Positions 24,801 to 36,700 of a stretch of DNA of 64,000 bases are shown here, one piece after another (position 1 is the first letter of the stretch; each line of letters opens with the position of its first letter). A program made the translations under genes and the position numbers. Location of the stretch: positions 436,501-500,500 of the forward strand of contig PQWQ01000007.1 in the NCBI GenBank assembly GCA_002943765.1. The letters are read 5' to 3'. Origin of the DNA: Psoroptes ovis. Taxonomy: Eukaryota > Arthropoda > Arachnida > Sarcoptiformes > Psoroptidae. The notes below the pieces were generated by a model. It was not told the DNA's origin. It saw nothing but the letters and a program-made list of their open reading frames with translations, and did no database searches.

Positions 24801-26216
24801 TTTTTCATTCGAAAAACAGCAAGAACTTAATGGACAACCTAATACAAATAAAGAATAGTAAAGTGTAATGAATTGAACAAAATGAAATGAATATAATTCA
24901 ATTGATTGATGACATTATTCACTTTTATGACAATATTTTGCTTATATGCAGCAAACAAAATGCTTTTTGCTGCATTGATGTTCATTGTCACATAATGATG
25001 ATGATGATGATGATGATCGTAATAGTAATAATCGACTAGTTCATCCAAAGCATCTATTCATATCTATGAATGCTTGAATTTTCGCTAAGGAAAATTTTTA
25101 ACACTCTGAATTATCGTCATCATTCTTGAAATGTCATTAGCCCATTAGACGATCATATAATGCATGTATTAGAGTCTGAAAATTGCAGAACCTCATCCGC
25201 GAAATACACACAGCTTAGAGCTTATAAAGATTGAAACCATTGACTTTTAGAGATTGATGCATTTCGAAGAATCGAAATTTATGAATCAATTTGAGCTAAT
25301 TAATTACACTCAAAATATTCGAATAATCAAAATTCTGAATTTCTACATACTGAAAAAGCAAAATCAGGAAATGTAACTCTTTGATTTCCAAATTGTATTC
25401 GATAAATTAATTTCAATCGTACGTGTTTTTTCACCGAAATTCATTAATTCATTGTATTTTGTTGTATTTGCATCAAATTCATACATCAAACACATATAAA
25501 CAATAATAATTATGTTTATTCGTTGTCGGGTCGTTGTTCATTTGATTGAAAATATACCGAACATTTATTAATCGAAATTAATCATATTCTTTATTTTATT
25601 CTTTACTTCAAATTGAAAATTATTAGCTTGTCCGAAAAGTTCATTCGGCTTAATCGGATAGAATTGTCAATGAAAATCGGTCAAAACTTTCCGGACAAAC
25701 AATCATTATTATGATTTGTTTTAACACATTTGATTTGTTGCAATTTTCAAATGTAAATTTCTACGAATTTCTACAATATGTTTATGCATGTTTAATCCTT
25801 TATTTTTTTGCGGCGGCAAAATTGAAAACAATTGAATGTTAGTGTGTGTTTGTGTGTGTAGATTAATTAATTTTTTTTTATTAATTTACTACGAATTATT
25901 TCATAATTTTTCTTCATTTTCTTTCATTCAAATCTGATTCGATTCAACACATGTTCATCAACCGAAAAACAACCAAAAAAAATCAAATATTATGGCTACA
26001 ACAAAAAACAAAATGACGGAACAAATCATTCATATATTTCAACGTAATTTATTATTATTTCAATTTTTCGAAAAAGAAAAACAATATAAATTATTGGAGA
26101 AAGGGTTGAATAATCATCAACAACAACAACAACAACAGCAGCAGCAATTACAATCAAATCAACAGTCAAATCAGCCAAATCAACAATCAAATCAGTCAAA
26201 TCAATCGCAACAATAG
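21817..26216 (+). CDS. BLOC1S2: BLOC-1 subunit 2 (BLOS2), three exons
   Basis: Subunit of BLOC-1 (and of BORC), coiled-coil complexes controlling biogenesis and positioning of lysosome-related organelles. Exons: 21817-22135, 22273-22497, 26077-26216; all introns GT-AG, phases consistent, giving 227 residues. Residues 1-75 are a Gln/Asn-rich, poorly conserved leader. The conserved domain follows: SQELFSNLRNYITSEIEL, then EDYKLLEAMN (about 110-119), and AYAIDAYSKRLE. The third exon supplies KQYKLLEKG, matching the AKYKKLEKR end of the human protein, then a Gln/Asn/Ser tail of about 35 residues absent from the human protein. The acceptor at 26075-26076 (TTTTTCGAAAAAG) was chosen because it completes the Glu codon in phase; the upstream ATG at 25992 is not needed. 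Intron 1 is 137 nt, intron 2 is 3579 nt and contains three hairpin MITEs. Exons 1 and 2 are very secure; exon 3 is a strong inference. Confidence 0.9.
24398..24477 (+). mobile_element. Hairpin MITE copy 22, class A
   Basis: TTTGGTTGTCCGAAAAG … ATGAGCAACTCTATTGATT … CTTTTCGGACAACCTAA, inside BLOC1S2 intron 2. The left flank is TA. Confidence 0.92.
24762..24842 (-). mobile_element. Hairpin MITE copy 23, class C
   Basis: Reverse class C: TTGAGTTGTCCCACAAG … CATTCGAAAAACAGC … CTTAATGGACAACCTAA with TA on both sides, inside BLOC1S2 intron 2. Confidence 0.87.
25623..25702 (-). mobile_element. Hairpin MITE copy 24, class A
   Basis: Reverse class A: TTAGCTTGTCCGAAAAG, GTTCATTCGGCTTAATC; right end CCGGACAAACAA. 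It is about 375 bp before BLOC1S2 exon 3. Confidence 0.87.
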
Positions 26217-29200
26217 TCTGAACAACAACAACATCAATCATTGGTTAATTGATTGATAATTTGTTCGAAAATGTTTCGATATTCATATATTTGAATGGAA
26301 TTTTGAAAAATGAAGGATTACAACGTGATGATTCAGATTTACAATTCATCTAAATTTCTCAGCAAAATTTCGAGAAAATTTTCTCTGAAAATTTTCAATA
26401 AAATAAGCAAAAAAGCACATTCGCCAATGATAAATACAATTCTTTGATTTATGATAATTATAATTTCAATAAAATGTTTTATATGGAAATTTATATTTCA
26501 ATTATTCAATTATTAATTTTTTCAAAAATAAATTTGAAATACTCAGCGATTTGTTAATGATTCATACGAAATAAACAATTGCATAACATTTTGCATCATA
26601 TTTTTTCTATGAAATTTTATTAATGAAACAAATTCCATTTTCTTGGAATTTTCTTTGTAACTCTTCTTTATATAATTTATTTTATACACTTTCATACAGA
26701 CTCATACATACATAAGATGCCTTTTAAAAAAATTCATGAATAAAGGAAATTTTCCCTTTGAATTTTTCAATAATTTCAGTTTTCGAAAATCATTGAATTT
26801 TGGACGTAAAATTACGGATTTGAAAGCCTTGTTTTTCGAAAAATCACTGGATTTGTGGTTGCTATTTGTTTTTGTTTCTTAGTCAAATTAAACAGAAATA
26901 TTTTGATTGATTGACATTTAAAAAAAATCGAAAAAAATAATAGGTAATTGGACTATCGATTGTCGACTCGATTTTTTTTTGTCGTCATCATATAATCATT
27001 AATCGAAGAATAATTAAAGTCAAGTCAACAACAATCAAAAATAATCACAAATCATTCGGTAAAACGAAATTATTGCCATTTTGTACATTGGCACTGAGTA
27101 ATAGAAAAATTTAACAAAAATATAAATAATTTATGAATTTGAATAAATTATTTGATCGATAATGATGATGATGATGATGTCAAAAGCATTTGATAAATGC
27201 TTATACCGATATTATTATTATAATCAATTTTCAAATAAAAAAAGTGAATGAACGTGATTCAGGGAAAAAATATATATTAGGCTGTTCGAAAAGTTCATTT
27301 TGCTTATTCAATAGAGTTGCTCATGAAAATCGGCCAGAACTTTCCGGACAACACAATATTTCTATGTTATTTACAATAAAAAAATACTAGATTATAATAA
27401 ATTATTTAGGATTCACTATTTTAATTTTCAATTTTTTGACTGATTTCAAGGGTTGATGCCTTGTCGATTTATAATTGTTGTAAATTTACAATTTACTTTA
27501 ATTGAATTTGTATTTTTGAATGTTTTTCAATTGTAAAATAGTAAAACACAAAAATAAGTCTAATTAAAAATTCTTGAACAATTCTTCTTGAATGAATTTT
27601 AAGAATTGTGAACCGATTATGATCTCAAAAAATTGAATAAGGTAATTGCCATCATGGAATCAAAATTTGAATGGATAAATCCATTCAAAAAAATGAAATA
27701 AAACAAGAATCATTTCGAAATTCAATGGAACAAAAGAATAATAAATTTATAATTACTACAACCCAGCCGAATAGGCTATGACCATGAATTTATGATTGTT
27801 TTTTTTTGTTTTTCTTAAATCATAAATTTATAATTACGGCAAACGAACAAACAAACAGACAAACAAAAACAACAAAACAAGAACAAAAATCATAAAGTTT
27901 AAAATTTTTTTGAAAATTTTCATTTCAAAAATTCAATTTCAATAAGGTCTATGATGGAGTGCAATTATGGTATGGGTAGGTGGTCTATTTTAAAGAATAA
28001 ATGAAATTTTCATTGAAATTTTTATTTGAATTTTACTTCAATTCTGATTGTTTGGTTCATGTCGAAATAATTGTTGGATTTCATTCTCGATTTCATTTGA
28101 CAATTTCATTCAAAATTTGAATTTTTTTAAAATTTTGAATAGGGTTATAATTATTGTAATAAGTTGTAGTTACGATTCAACGTAATTCTATTTAATTAAT
28201 TTTGTTTTTGTTCGAAGAAAAACAATGCGAAATTATTTCATTAAAATTTAATTAATTAGATTTAAATAATTACTCATAATTATTGTCAAGATTATGATTG
28301 AATAATCATTTACAATTAAATTTTGGAGAAATAATTAAATCAAGAGATGATTTGTATGATAGTTTTGTAAGGTATTTGTGCTTTAAAAAATTTTTAATTC
28401 AAACCAAAAGGATAATCATAATCAAATTATGATCATTTTATGTCGAATGAGATTCAAAATTCATTCAGAAAAAATTTAAAATAAAATTAGATTATGAAAA
28501 AACTCGAAATTTCAATTCAAATATAATTGAATAGTAAACATAATTTGAAAATAATAAAATAAATACATAAATTTTCCAATATTAAAATTATGATATTGTG
28601 CTTTTGTTTTTTTAAATAGATGGATGCAATACAATTCACCAATAAGATTATTATTAGGATTATTTTTTTATTATCAAACTAAATCATTTTTAAAAAGCCA
28701 CCAGGCAACAGCCTAATACCATACACACACACACACATAACTAATTTGCATTGTATACAAGCAAGTTAATCATATTTGTAAATAATGTAATAATAATAAT
28801 GTTGTGGCAATCTGCCGACATACATATTAGACATTTCCAGACTAAAGTTTTATTTTTTTATTTTTATTTTAAATCTTTCAAAATTTCATTCATTTGTTTA
28901 TTTATTCCTTCATATTAATGTGAATATATAAGAATTATTACATTTAATACATGAGTTGTATATGGTGGTAATGTATTTTGATGATGTTTGCTATGGGATC
29001 TGGATTTTCCTATTTACGATTCCAGCATATTCTATCACAGAATAATCAAAATCATTGATGTTCAATGAATCAATTTGAACGTATCGACATCGAAAATCAA
29101 TGAAATTTTCAAAAATTAAGCTAAGTTTTCAACCAAAATTTCTGGCAAATTTTTTTTCAGCTTTGAACTTGTTGAATTTGGTAACAAAACCAAATTTCAA

Positions 29201-30784
29201 TGAATAATTTTACCTGATACTTGTGTCAGTGAATAATCAATAGTCTTTAAAAAATAAGTGTTGATAATCTGAACAACAAGCAAACATATATTTGCTTGCA
29301 AATGTATCAATATTTTCTGTTTTGTTCATTCATTCATTTATTCATTCATATGTTGTTCATTCAATATTTCAATATAATATTCACATATATTTCATCATTT
29401 GTACTTGATCATAATTGATATATTTTATCGTCTGTAATATCATAAAGTGTGTGTGTTTGTGTTTTTCAGTGTATTCAGTTTAGCATTGTGTTTGCATGTT
29501 TGTACGATGATGATGATGAAATTGCATTTGTATTTGATTCAAATATATGCAACACAAACACACAAACACTTGTAGAGTGTGTATTTTTCTCATATTATTA
29601 AGTGTGTGTGTGGTATATTAATAGAAAAATTAGTGAAGAAAAAATCCATGTCTTCTGTTCATTTTGCAAAGGCAAAAAATCTACGAATCTGGTGAACAGA
29701 AATGAATATATCTTTCAAAACGAAAATCTATCTATTTGAATTTTGGTTAAAACTGAATGTGTAAATGGCAAATTGGTGTTTATTGGTTCGGTGTTGAATG
29801 AATGAATGATAATTTAATAAACTACGAAGACTATGGGTTTTGATATAAGACAACTAAGATTTTGCCATCAAACAACAGCCATCAACAAAGAATTATATGA
29901 TCACTGAATAATGATCATGATGATTAAGTCGATAATCAACTAGAATTATTCTTTCAATGATTCGGTTGAACACATGGTCATTGTTTTGAAATTGTTCAAA
30001 ATTTAAATTCAAAAATTCAAGTCATACATTCATTTCAAGATAAATTATAGAGTGAAAAATTCAAACAACTTCAATTAAATATTCAATACATATCATCGAT
30101 TAATTGATTATTGATGTCAATACGTTTAATAATTCAGTTGCAACCGCAAAAATATATGACATAAAATCATGTTCAATTTGTGTGTGAAAATCAAATGACA
30201 TGTTTTTCATTCATTCATTCAATCATTCAATCGAATAAATACCCAGAAAAAAATTAGATTAAATTAATCAATTTTGAATGTGAAAGAACATATATTTGAG
30301 AAAATCAATGAAAATCAATCAGTGAATCAGTGTGATTGAATGGAATAAATAAATCATATCAAAAATCAAACATTATCAAAATGTAATAATTTATTATCGA
30401 ATTTTGAAAATTGAAACATTTTTTTTTTGCCCTGACTAAACTATACTTATTGTTTTTCTTATTCATCCATTTGATCATATTCAACAATTGAAATTATTAC
30501 AAACATGTGTGATTTTAAATTTCTAAAAGAAATATGTTTCAAATTCAAATTTTTTCATCATAATTAATGTCAATCTAAGGGCTATAGATTGATTGATTGA
30601 ATCATTTGTAGAAATTATTCAATTAATTAGTATTAAATTAATCAAAATATTAAAATTGAAACAAAGTAATATATCGAAAAGCTTTTCATTTTCATTTTCA
30701 TTTGATTGATTAGATATGTGATTTTTTTTATGGGAAGAATATGATAATATTATTCATTTTCAATTCATATTTATATTTAATATT
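26217..30784. other. Intergenic region between BLOC1S2 and the Vein-like gene
   Basis: 4.6 kb of AT-rich DNA with AATAAA motifs at 26397 and 26469 that probably end BLOC1S2, one class A MITE at 27277, short CA/GT runs near 28722 and 29448-29615, and many poly-A/T tracts. No supported coding region. The 5' untranslated region and promoter of the downstream gene presumably lie in its right part. Confidence 0.6.
27277..27356 (-). mobile_element. Hairpin MITE copy 25, class A
   Basis: Reverse class A: TTAGGCTGTTCGAAAAG … GAGTTGCTCATGAAAATCGG … CCGGACAACACAA, TA flanks. It is the last copy before an 8.5-kb MITE-free stretch. Confidence 0.88.
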
Positions 30785-33700
30785 TTGTTTTATAAATACA
30801 AAATGAAAATTTATCAATATTATCATCCGAAAATTTATTATTATTATTATAATCAAATTAATAATAATTATAATTATTTCAATCATCATCATAATCAATT
30901 ATTATTATTAAAATCAACAACAACAACATCAACAACGACGACGACCACAAATACGAATACGATATCATTATTATCATTGATTGAAAAAATATTCATTATA
31001 ATAATGATAATAATTGTAAATAATTATAATTATAATAGAATATCAGCAAATTATCTGGATAATTATGATAATAATGATGATGAATTAATATCAACATTAT
31101 CATTATCATTTGTAAATAATACATTCACATCATCATCATTCATATCACCATTATTCCCATCAATAAAAAATGATAATATCGATCCTCAATATAGGAGAAA
31201 AAGATCATCGAAAATAATGTCGCATCATAATCTACATCGGCATCATCATCAACATCATCCACATTATTTGAATATTCAACAACAACAACAATATCAACAT
31301 AATCCATATTTGAATAGGCCAGAATCGTTATCAATGTCAACGAGGACGATGACGACAACAACCATCAGACCAACGACCACCACAACGACAGCATATCATA
31401 ATAATAATAATAATTATAATCAAAGGATAGTCGATTCAAATAGTAGAAGACAACATAATGAATGGCATTCCGGAATTCAGCATCAACAACAAACGCAACA
31501 TCAATCGCGTTTATCACCTGATTGGTTGTCAAGAAAAAGATCTCATCAATCATCATCACCATTATTGCTTTATAATTATGATCAATCAACATTATTCAAA
31601 AATGGTTATCATGATTATCCAATATCTTCGATATCTTCACATCAAAATCAACAACAACAAAAACATCAACAGCTACAGCTACAGTATCAAAGATTTCATC
31701 AACAAAAACTACAACAACAACAACAATGTCCCGATGGGCCACCAGAACAATGGTCAAATCGGTTAGATGTTTCGGGTAAAGCATTGCTGTCACCGATAAT
31801 TATTCATGGTGAATTGATCTCATTAGCCGAAGATTATGGTGGTCGTATTGGTGCAACATTTCGTTTATTAAAATTAATTAAACCAAATATAAATAATGTT
31901 AAATCATTGACGCTGTTAAATTGGAATAATGATGACAATTCGAATAATAATAATATATCAAAGCTGCTATCGAATATCGATATGAACAATAATAATAACA
32001 ATTTAAAAAGTAATAATAAAAATTATGATGAATATGAAATACAAATCAAACTAAATTTCGTTCGACAATTGAATGAAAGTATGGAACAACCATTTTGTGC
32101 ATTATATTGGCCAAATATATGGGAAAAATTACGTACAAAAACCAAATATATTTTGTTTGTACATGAACAAATATTGTCACAACGTGGTTTCTTGATACCG
32201 ACATCAACATTATCATTTTCAACATCAGATAAAAATAATGAAAATCAACAACCAAATAACAGTCATAACCATCATCATCATAATCATCATCGTATTGGTC
32301 ATCAATTAATAACAATGATACCATATACGTTGCCTGAAATATTAAGTCGTAATACTAGTCGTTTAGTACGAAAAATATTATGCCGTAATTGTGGTATGTG
32401 TAATTATTAATTTTTCTTTTTACAAAATTACAAAATTATTTAAATTATTTATCTAAGAGAAAAATTTAAAATTTTTAAAATAGTAGCCAATATACAATAT
32501 AGACTCTCAAATTGAAAAACAATCTTGAAAAATCCATGAGAAAATCCGGTTCAATCAATCAATATGTTTCTAAGACAAAAAACAATTAACTTTTGCAAAA
32601 AAAATTAGAGTCAAGTGAAATCAAGCTTTTTTGTGGAATAACTTAGGCAAAAATAATTTAAATGATTGAAATTATTGAAATATTTTCAAAGAAATAATAA
32701 ACAATTTACAAGTGTAAAACTATAGCCAATAGATTGGCGATAGATTTGAGATTGTAATCATAGATAGAAATGAAAGAATCGATTTCAAATCGATCCATTC
32801 GATATTTCTTTGATTTAAGTTTTTTGATTCATCCAAAGGTTATTGTTTAACCATCATTATTTCATTCATCAGTAGCAATAAAAATCCTTAATAATTGTAA
32901 CAATAGTAAACAATTGGCCAGGAAAAAATGCAACAATTTTTTTCAATTTTTCTAAGGACACAGGCCTAGCCTTAAATCGATTCTCATCAATATTATTATT
33001 TTATATTTATTTGAAGTCATTCTTCTTCAACAACAAGCGCTATCGCTCTCCCACACACATACACACTGACAAACACAAATAAATAATCAATAATGTGCGG
33101 CAAAAAATGAATAAATGAAGTGAAATAAATAAAAAAATATTCGATAAAATAAGAACTCCAGGACTTGACCTTTGCCATATTCGTAAGAAGAAGAAGAATG
33201 CTGAAAGATTGCTTCGTACGAAAAAAAAATTTCTTTGAAAAATTGTTACTGTTCAGATAATGATTCATTTGTTACAATTTCAATTTGAAAATTTGAAATT
33301 ATTTTAATTATTCAAAGCAAATCGACAGTGTCAATTAGAATAACAACAGTCTTGATGACCATAATCAAATTTAGCATCAAATTGATCAATGATAATCTAT
33401 GGAATCGAACAAGAAAAATTGAAAATTTCTAAGACTTCAATTTGATTGATTTCAAAATGAATCAATTAATCGATTAATCGATTATTTATTCATTTATTAG
33501 CGATCATTTGACAAATTAATTAGTCAGAAAATGATTGGAGTATTTTTCTCTCTGATTATTGATTGATTAATCAAATTCAAAACAAAACAAAAACATTGAT
33601 TCATTGATTCAACAAAAAACAATATTTCAAATAAATAAATCGAAATAAATCAGAACAAATCATATAAAATAATGATGATGATGAAAACAATATTTTATCT

Positions 33701-36700
33701 TTTAAATTGAATTGAATTGTAACATACATAAACATTGAACATTGAACATTTCATCAATGATAGTAAAAATAAGCAAAACAACTACAAGCGAAAAAAAGCA
33801 ATCAATTGAAACACACCTTAGTTTTTATTTTCAAATTTTTTATTATTTGAAAATTTATACGTATATTTCACCGAATTGATTGTCGTTTTGGAAAAGAAAA
33901 ATTATTACAATTTCTTCTTTACAAGCATTTTCATTTTGAATGTTCGACCAGTTCCCCTGGATTCCCTTGGCAATATAGTTTTTCGAAAGAAATTACAAAA
34001 ATTTTTTGGCCGCCATTGAAGTGTATGTAACAAACAGACACAATCAAACATAGAGTGTATGAGAGAGCGATGAAGAAAATCTAGGTTCAGGAATTTTCTT
34101 ATTTATTTCAATTGATGAAGATGATGATCATCATCTTTCTACAGGTATTTCTGTGTCTTATTATTATTATTATTATTCACAAATATTTCACTATTTATCT
34201 ATGAATTGAAATCTTTATCAAAATTTTATTTTTTGCTTTGAAAAATAAATTTTCGGTCCTTGTTATTCTGATTTCGGCTGGCCATCATACATGTGTACTC
34301 TGTGAGATTTGTACGTTTTGAAATTTTAAAATTTTTTTTGTTTTTGTCGGCGAAAAATAATTTCAACGAAATAAAACAAAATAATGATGATTATCAATCA
34401 AATTGATTGATTAATCAATTTAAAAAATTTGGAAAATGAGGAAAATATTTGACAAATCTGAAAAATTTGTCAAATTTTTATGACCGAATTGAATTTTTCA
34501 GTGTGAAAGATATAAGATGTTTGAGTATCGTTACTATTAATTGACAAAAATTAATTTTTTTGAATTAATCTAAGAAATTAATGTTATTCGATACCTTCGA
34601 TTCGATGATTAATCACTGCTACTACGACTAATAATGCTGTATTTGGTTTAATTCGCAGAATTTCATTCAAAATGCGAAATATCGAAAACAAATAATAAAT
34701 CGATCAATTGATTGATTAATATCTATTTATTGACACCTGTGGTTTTCGATTGTTTGTTTGTTTATTTGTTTTTTGAGGAGAAGAAAAAACAAACAAATAT
34801 CAATTAAATTGAAATTATAATTTCGATTTGTTTCAAATCTGGAATCGATCAATTTTTGTTTTTTGGTACAAAAACAATTTCAGATAATATACCAAATGTC
34901 GATGGCACTAGGCACCATTCAGGCAGTTGCATAGAGCAGTTGTTGACCTTTTTTTTCTTGATTGATTTGCATTTCTACATTAATAATTTCAATTTTCAAT
35001 TGTTTTCCAAATTTTACTTGCAGACATAATTTTGAGAATTCATTTATTGACATTCGTAATAAATAATCAAGAATATCAAGAATCAGAAGAATTTAAATCG
35101 AAAGAATAAGAATGTAAATTCTCGAGGAAATCACTTTTGATTCGAGAATTGCATAATCGATTCTATTGAGCAACCTATTTCGATTAAAATGTGATGGAAT
35201 AGTCGAAATTAAAGATTTTCGTTCATAGATTTGTTATTATTATCACAAATTAATACATTGTTATTGTTGTTTATTTGAATTATGTTCAGTGTTGAAATTA
35301 TTCAAATAAACAAACAAATAAATAAACGAATTCCTATTGTTGTTGCTGTGTGGGCTATGATGTCTACGAATTTATTTTTTTCTTGCATTGACCTTTGTCC
35401 TTGTTCACAGATGAACAACAAGAGAAAAGGCAGAATTTACTTTACATTTTATCAATCATTCAATGATGATGTTTTTTGCATTTAATTTTGATTCGATATT
35501 TGCCATTTTGAAAATCAAAATGAAAATTATCATTGTTTTGATTTGTTTTATTTATTTCGAAATGAAAACAATATAAAAACAATCGAAATGAATGAAAAAT
35601 GTTTTAAGCAATTTGTAATAATCAATAGAACAACAATAATTTGTTTTATATTTTATCATTGATTATTGTTGGTCATTGTACATTCAATGTGTTCGGTGAC
35701 CACACAGAAGCCGGACATTGGAAAAAAGGTAACCTTTGAAGAAAAAGGAACCAGAATTCCAATTGAAGAACAAATCAATTCCTTCATTTAATGACTATTT
35801 GATTGATTGATTGAAAGAATAAATCAATGATTGGTCAACAAGCATTTCGAAAAGCCATTAGGTTGTACGCAAAGTTTTTGCCGATTATATCGTAGAAAAT
35901 CATTAAAAAAATCGGCAAGAACATTTCGGACAACCTAATATTTCAAATCGACATGTTGATTTAAGTTACTTTTTCGAAATTTTATAATTTCATCATTATT
36001 CAAAAAGAAATAATTAAAGCGACAAAAAAACTATAACCTTTGAATTTGTTATTCGTTATTATTTTATCAGAAAAATACTTTTTGAAGAATTCTTCACACA
36101 AAACTTTTTTTCAAAATTATTACATCTCGAAAATCTGGAAAATCTCAAAGATTTCCATTAGTGTAGGTGTCTATGAATGATGGAAATTCTCAAAAATTCT
36201 AGTAAAATTTAAATTAATTTTTTCTTAACGAAAAATATTAATTTCTTAGAATCATTTCTTTAAGAAAAAAAATTAAAATTCTAATTTTAAATATTATTAT
36301 CATCATCATTATATTTTTCTGAATGAAATATTATGTTTATTTATTCATCTCGTATTCATTTACATTTTACTATTAGACTCAAAAAATGACTTATATGACA
36401 TTATTTTTCACCATTTATTTATTCTTATTCTTATATTTCATTTGTAAATAAATATTTCATTCATTTAAATTGAAATAAATTTGTTTGTTTGTCGTCGTCG
36501 TCTTCAAGTGAATCGACCTTAATTTATTGATGCATTTAAGGAAAAAAAATCTTCGGATAAACATCGGAATATTTTTCTGCCAAATTTGCACGATGATATT
36601 TCAAACAAACAAAGACATTTTTCGTAAGAAACTAAAAGAAATTCTTCCGTTCAAAACTCATATTCTTGAAATTCTTAAAAACATTTTGATGAACCGATTC

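Larger units (their letters stand above)
22498..26076 (+). other. BLOC1S2: BLOC1S2 intron 2
   Basis: A 3.6-kb intron starting GTATTTTTC and ending CGAAAAAG. It holds hairpin MITE copies 22 (class A), 23 (class C) and 24 (class A), a CAG/GTT-rich patch at about 24555-24620 and a GATGATG run at about 24996-25018. I see no internal gene; the short open frames here read partly through MITE sequence. Confidence 0.75.

Noticed and set aside
25992..26076. Independent small gene starting at the ATG at 25992
   Set aside because: The conserved part only begins at 26077, where an AG acceptor completes the BLOC1S2 Glu codon in phase; upstream residues match nothing in the family.
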